From Clostridiales bacterium (lineage in GTDB: Bacteria; Bacillota; Clostridia; Oscillospirales; Acutalibacteraceae): a stretch of 8,414 nucleotides of DNA. Shown here piece after piece: positions 6,165 to 8,414 of this stretch; positions within the stretch are counted from its first letter, which is position 1; each line of letters opens with the position of its first letter. The position numbers and the translations under genes are program-made. The DNA lies in assembly GCA_020860025.1 (NCBI GenBank), contig JAJBVC010000101.1, positions 1 through 8,414 of the forward strand, in the 5' to 3' direction. The notes beneath the pieces are model-generated. The model made no database searches, was not told where the DNA came from, and saw only the letters and a program-made list of their open reading frames with translations.

Positions 6165-7418
6165 TTATTCGTAAAGCGGATACTTTTTGCAAATATCATT
6201 AACACCGTTAAGAATATAATCCTTTTTAGCGTCAAAATCAGTGACAGCAAGATAAATATATTCTGCAATTTTATCCATATCGTCAGTATTAAGACCTCTT
6301 GTTGTAGCGGCAGGAGTACCAATACGAACACCTGATGTAACAAACGGAGACAGCGGTTCATTAGGTACAGTATTCTTATTAAGCGTAATATGAACCTCAT
6401 CCAGACGATTTTCAAGTTCCTTACCGGTTACGCCGGTACCACGCAAATCAAGCAAGCAGAGATGGTTGTCCGTACCGCCTGAAACGAGATTAAGTCCCCT
6501 GTCTGTCAAACCCTTTGTAAGTGCCTTGGCATTATCTACAACTCTTTGCTGATACTCTTTAAATTCAGGCTTTAAAGCTTCACCGAAGCATACTGCTTTA
6601 CCGGCGATAACGTGCATTAAAGGGCCACCCTGTGTTCCCGGGAATACTGCCGAATTAAGTTTCTTTGCAAGGTATTCGTTATTGCAAAGGATAAGACCGC
6701 CACGAGGGCCCCTCAATGTCTTATGTGTAGTTGTGGTAACAACGTCTGCATAAGGAATCGGCGACTGATGCAGTCCTGCCGCAACAAGACCTGCTATATG
6801 AGCCATATCTACCATAAACATTGCGCCGTTTGCGTGTGCAATATCAGCCATTGTTTTAAAATCAATTTCTCTTGGATAAGCGGAAGCGCCTGCTACTATG
6901 AGTTTAGGCTTAACCTTATTAACCTGCTTTGCAAATTCTTTAAGGTCAATAAAACCTTCATCATCAACACCGTAAGGTATAAAATTAAAATATTTACCGC
7001 TAATGTTCGCCGGTGAACCGTGAGTTAAATGGCCACCGTTATCAAGGCTCATACCCATTACTGTATCGCCCGGTTTAAGAAGAGCAAGATATACGGCAGT
7101 ATTTGCCTGAGCGCCCGAATGTGGCTGAACGTTTGCAAATTTACAGCCAAAGAGTTCGCAAGCCCTTTTAATAGCGATTTCTTCAACAATATCAACATAC
7201 TGACAGCCGCCGTAGTAACGCTTTGACGGAAGTCCCTCTGCGTATTTATTTGTAAGAACAGAACCCATTGCCGCCATAACCTGCGGTGAAACAAGATTTT
7301 CAGATGCAATAAGCTCAATATTTTCTCTTTGGCGTTTAAGTTCAAGAGCCATTGCGTCAGCGATTTCCTTATCGGTTTCGGCTACCTTACCGATAGAATC
7401 ATAATAATCAGAATACAT
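6165..7418 (-). CDS. glyA: Serine hydroxymethyltransferase
   Basis: Cytoplasmic PLP enzyme that interconverts serine plus tetrahydrofolate with glycine plus 5,10-methylene-tetrahydrofolate, the main one-carbon source for purine, thymidylate and methionine synthesis. At 417 residues it is full length. Visible landmarks: IELIASEN (34-41), YAEGLPSKRYYGG (59-71) containing the general acid/base glutamate E61, H130 (GGHLTHG) stacking on PLP, D204 in MVDMAHIAG, the Schiff-base lysine K233 in TTTTHKTLRGPRGG, and substrate-carboxylate R365 in SGVRIGTPA. The ATG at 7416-7418 is preceded by an excellent GGAGG (plus-strand 7426-7430) 7 bases upstream. It is the first gene of the four-gene minus-strand operon and is divergent from yebC. 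No riboswitch fits in its roughly 30-base leader. Confidence 0.98.
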   Translation of the reverse strand: MYSDYYDSIGKVAETDKEIADAMALELKRQRENIELIASENLVSPQVMAAMGSVLTNKYAEGLPSKRYYGGCQYVDIVEEIAIKRACELFGCKFANVQPHSGAQANTAVYLALLKPGDTVMGMSLDNGGHLTHGSPANISGKYFNFIPYGVDDEGFIDLKEFAKQVNKVKPKLIVAGASAYPREIDFKTMADIAHANGAMFMVDMAHIAGLVAAGLHQSPIPYADVVTTTTHKTLRGPRGGLILCNNEYLAKKLNSAVFPGTQGGPLMHVIAGKAVCFGEALKPEFKEYQQRVVDNAKALTKGLTDRGLNLVSGGTDNHLCLLDLRGTGVTGKELENRLDEVHITLNKNTVPNEPLSPFVTSGVRIGTPAATTRGLNTDDMDKIAEYIYLAVTDFDAKKDYILNGVNDICKKYPLYE

Positions 7419-7453
7419 AAGTAATCCTCCGTTAATTAAATTTTTACTGATAT

Positions 7454-7482
7454 ATCATACCACAAATATCATCATTATACAA
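7454..7482 (-). promoter_or_regulatory. Extended -10 promoter of the glyA operon
   Basis: On the minus strand there is TTGTAT (7477-7482), a 17-base spacer, and TATGAT (7454-7459) with TGG directly before it, which gives the TGn extended -10. Transcription should start near 7447, about 29 bases before the glyA ATG. The 7-base direct repeat ATATCAT (plus strand 7452-7458 and 7466-7472, 14 bases apart) and the perfect 10-base palindrome TGATATATCA (7448-7457) overlap the -10 region and could be operator sequence or simple AT-rich chance. Confidence 0.75.
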
Positions 7483-7524
7483 TATAAAAGTTGCATTTAG
7501 TCCCTAAAAGAATTTATCGTATTA

Positions 7525-7538
7525 TTGTAATATTGCAA
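7525..7538. repeat. Near-perfect palindrome in the glyA-yebC divergent region
   Basis: TTGTAATATTGCAA consists of two 7-base half-sites meeting without a spacer, with one mismatched pair. It lies between the two divergent promoters, upstream of both -35 boxes (about 43 bases from that of glyA and 19 from that of yebC), which is a usual place for a regulator site. I do not recognise a specific regulator consensus. Confidence 0.4.
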
Positions 7539-7556
7539 ATCGACCGCACTTAGTAC

Positions 7557-7585
7557 TTGCAACCATCGGCTAAATGTGATAAAAT
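7557..7585 (+). promoter_or_regulatory. Extended -10 promoter of yebC
   Basis: TTGCAA (7557-7562), a 17-base spacer and TAAAAT (7580-7585) with TGA immediately before it (TGn extended -10). The expected transcript start is near 7592, giving a leader of about 38 bases. A short inverted repeat, GTGAT-AAA-ATCAC (7576-7588), covers the -10 box. Confidence 0.72.
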
Positions 7586-7629
7586 CACTACGGTTAATAA
7601 TTAAATAAAATAATATAAGGAGTGGTAAA

Positions 7630-8373
7630 ATGAGCGGACATAATAAATGGAGCACTATAAAAAGAAAAAAAGGTGCTAATGACGCCGCAAGGGCAAAAGT
7701 TTTTACAAAGATAGGAAGAGAGCTTGCTGTTGCTGTTAAAAACGGAGGCCCAGACCCAAATAATAATACAAAGCTTCGTGACGTTATCGCAAAGGCTAAG
7801 CAGAACAATGTTCCCAACGATAATATTGAAAGAATGTTGAAAAAAGCCGCCGGCGACAGTGACGGTACTAATTTTGAAGAAATTGTTTACGAGGGCTACG
7901 GCCCGTCGGGAATTGCGGTTGTTGTTGAAACACTTACCGACAACAGAAACAGAACGGCAAGTGAAGTTCGCCACTATTTTGACAAGGCAGGCGGAAATAT
8001 GGGTACTCCCGGTTCTGTTACGTTTATGTTCGGCAAAGAGGGCGTTATTATAATAGAAAAAGAAGACGTTGACGCTGACGCTCTTATGATGGACGCTATC
8101 GAAGCTGGCGCAACCGATTTTCTAACCGACGATGAAGATATTTTTGAAATCAGAACCGAAGCAAACGATGTTGGCGCTATTCGTGATGATTTAGAAGCAA
8201 AGGGCTACAAAGTTATTTCTTCAGAGCCGGCATATATTCCGCAGACATATACACGTCTTGAGTCTGAGGATGATATGAAAGCAATGTCAAAAATGATTGA
8301 AATGTTTGAAGAAAACGATGATGTTCAAAACATTTGGCATAATTGGGAAAATGAGGATGAATACGAAGGCTAA
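7630..8373 (+). CDS. yebC: YebC/TACO1 family translation-associated protein
   Basis: A 247-residue cytoplasmic protein of the YebC/PmpR family, related to mitochondrial TACO1. Members were long annotated as transcriptional regulators, but more recent work links them to translation, including relief of ribosome stalling on proline-rich stretches; which role applies here is inferred only from family. Recognisable blocks: MSGHNKWSTIKRKKG at the N terminus, RAKVFTKIGRELAVAVKNGG (21-40), NNVPNDNIERMLKKA (59-73), YEGYGPSGIAVVVE (87-100), LTDNRNRTASEVRH (102-115), and GSVTFMF (128-134). The acidic C-terminal end carries DDVQNIWHNWE. Length and all blocks are complete. The start has AAGGAG (7617-7622) 7 bases before the ATG. 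It is divergent from glyA, and the following gene lies beyond the window. Confidence 0.97.
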   Translation: MSGHNKWSTIKRKKGANDAARAKVFTKIGRELAVAVKNGGPDPNNNTKLRDVIAKAKQNNVPNDNIERMLKKAAGDSDGTNFEEIVYEGYGPSGIAVVVETLTDNRNRTASEVRHYFDKAGGNMGTPGSVTFMFGKEGVIIIEKEDVDADALMMDAIEAGATDFLTDDEDIFEIRTEANDVGAIRDDLEAKGYKVISSEPAYIPQTYTRLESEDDMKAMSKMIEMFEENDDVQNIWHNWENEDEYEG

Positions 8374-8377
8374 TCCG

Positions 8378-8409
8378 TCGCTTTTATAATATTTTTATTT
8401 TATAAGCGA
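8378..8409 (+). terminator. Possible hairpin after yebC at the window edge
   Basis: Five bases after the yebC stop, TCGCTT (8378-8383) can pair with AAGCGA (8404-8409), extended by ATAA/TTAT (8386-8389 with 8400-8403) past a 2-base bulge, around an AT-rich loop. Position favours a terminator, but the T-rich stretch is in the loop and the visible bases after the stem are AAATG. The call is weak, and the window ends too soon to judge. Confidence 0.3.
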
Positions 8410-8414
8410 AAATG

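Larger units (their letters stand above)
2705..7482 (-). other. Predicted four-gene operon: glyA, tagB-like, aminotransferase, trpS
   Basis: The four genes are on one strand with gaps of 9, 13 and 25 bp and no terminator-like hairpin between them. A promoter with good boxes lies only before glyA, and a strong terminator only after trpS. The three downstream genes therefore probably depend on the glyA promoter. Internal weak promoters inside coding regions cannot be excluded. Confidence 0.78.

Noticed and set aside
6152..6415. Small minus-strand frame (87 codons) over the glyA 3' end
   Set aside because: Same strand but a different frame from glyA, within its conserved C-terminal region; leucine-rich product with no support.
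7419..7629. Riboswitch (glycine or THF type) in front of glyA
   Set aside because: The predicted leader is only about 29 bases, too short for a known aptamer, and no conserved glycine-riboswitch core is visible in the gap.
7594..7974. Minus-strand frame (126 codons) opposite the start of yebC and its leader
   Set aside because: It covers the yebC ribosome site and the conserved N-terminal half of YebC. No promoter or motif supports it.
100..8373. Mobile element, CRISPR array, phage or defence system
   Set aside because: No transposase, integrase, spaced direct-repeat array, terminal inverted repeats or defence-type domain was seen; every gene has an ordinary metabolic, translation or glycan role.

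Overview
The window looks like chromosomal DNA from a low-GC Firmicute of class Clostridia, most likely an Oscillospiraceae/Ruminococcaceae-type gut or rumen bacterium. Four things suggest this: AT-rich DNA with A/T-rich gaps and strong GGAGG-type ribosome binding sites; TrpRS, SHMT and YebC proteins of clostridial character; a secreted plant-glycan hydrolase ending in Cys/His-rich repeats and a dockerin-like calcium loop; and a TagB/TagF-like enzyme. No marker in the window fixes the genus. This placement is inference from protein character, without database support.

Layout. Positions 100-2613 (minus strand) hold a secreted multidomain family 43 glycoside hydrolase. It has its own promoter (about 2651-2679) and its own terminator (58-92), so it looks monocistronic. 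Positions 2803-7418 (minus strand) hold a compact four-gene operon transcribed as glyA (serine hydroxymethyltransferase), a TagB/TagF-like CDP-glycerol glycerophosphotransferase, an ARO8/LysN-type PLP aminotransferase, and trpS (tryptophanyl-tRNA synthetase). The gaps are only 9, 13 and 25 bp. The operon starts at an extended -10 promoter at about 7454-7482 and ends at a strong 15-bp hairpin terminator at 2705-2744. Positions 7630-8373 (plus strand) hold yebC, transcribed divergently from glyA from its own extended -10 promoter.

How the genes fit together. The operon mixes one-carbon/serine-glycine metabolism, amino-acid transamination, tRNA-Trp charging and a lone wall-polymer or surface-glycan enzyme. 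These are mainly housekeeping genes sharing a transcript rather than an obvious single pathway. YebC is a translation-associated protein. The hydrolase is an accessory secreted enzyme for arabinose- or xylose-containing plant polysaccharides, with no transporter or regulator beside it in the window.

I found no mobile element, CRISPR array, tRNA, rRNA, riboswitch or defence system. The most notable features are the modular architecture of the hydrolase (LamG, unassigned beta domain, GH43, decaying Cys/His repeats, half-dockerin-like tail), the orphan glycerophosphotransferase inside an amino-acid operon, and three promoters that share one extended -10 architecture. Every stretch over 300 bases is covered by a gene; the two larger gaps (2614-2802 and 7419-7629) hold promoters and hairpins.
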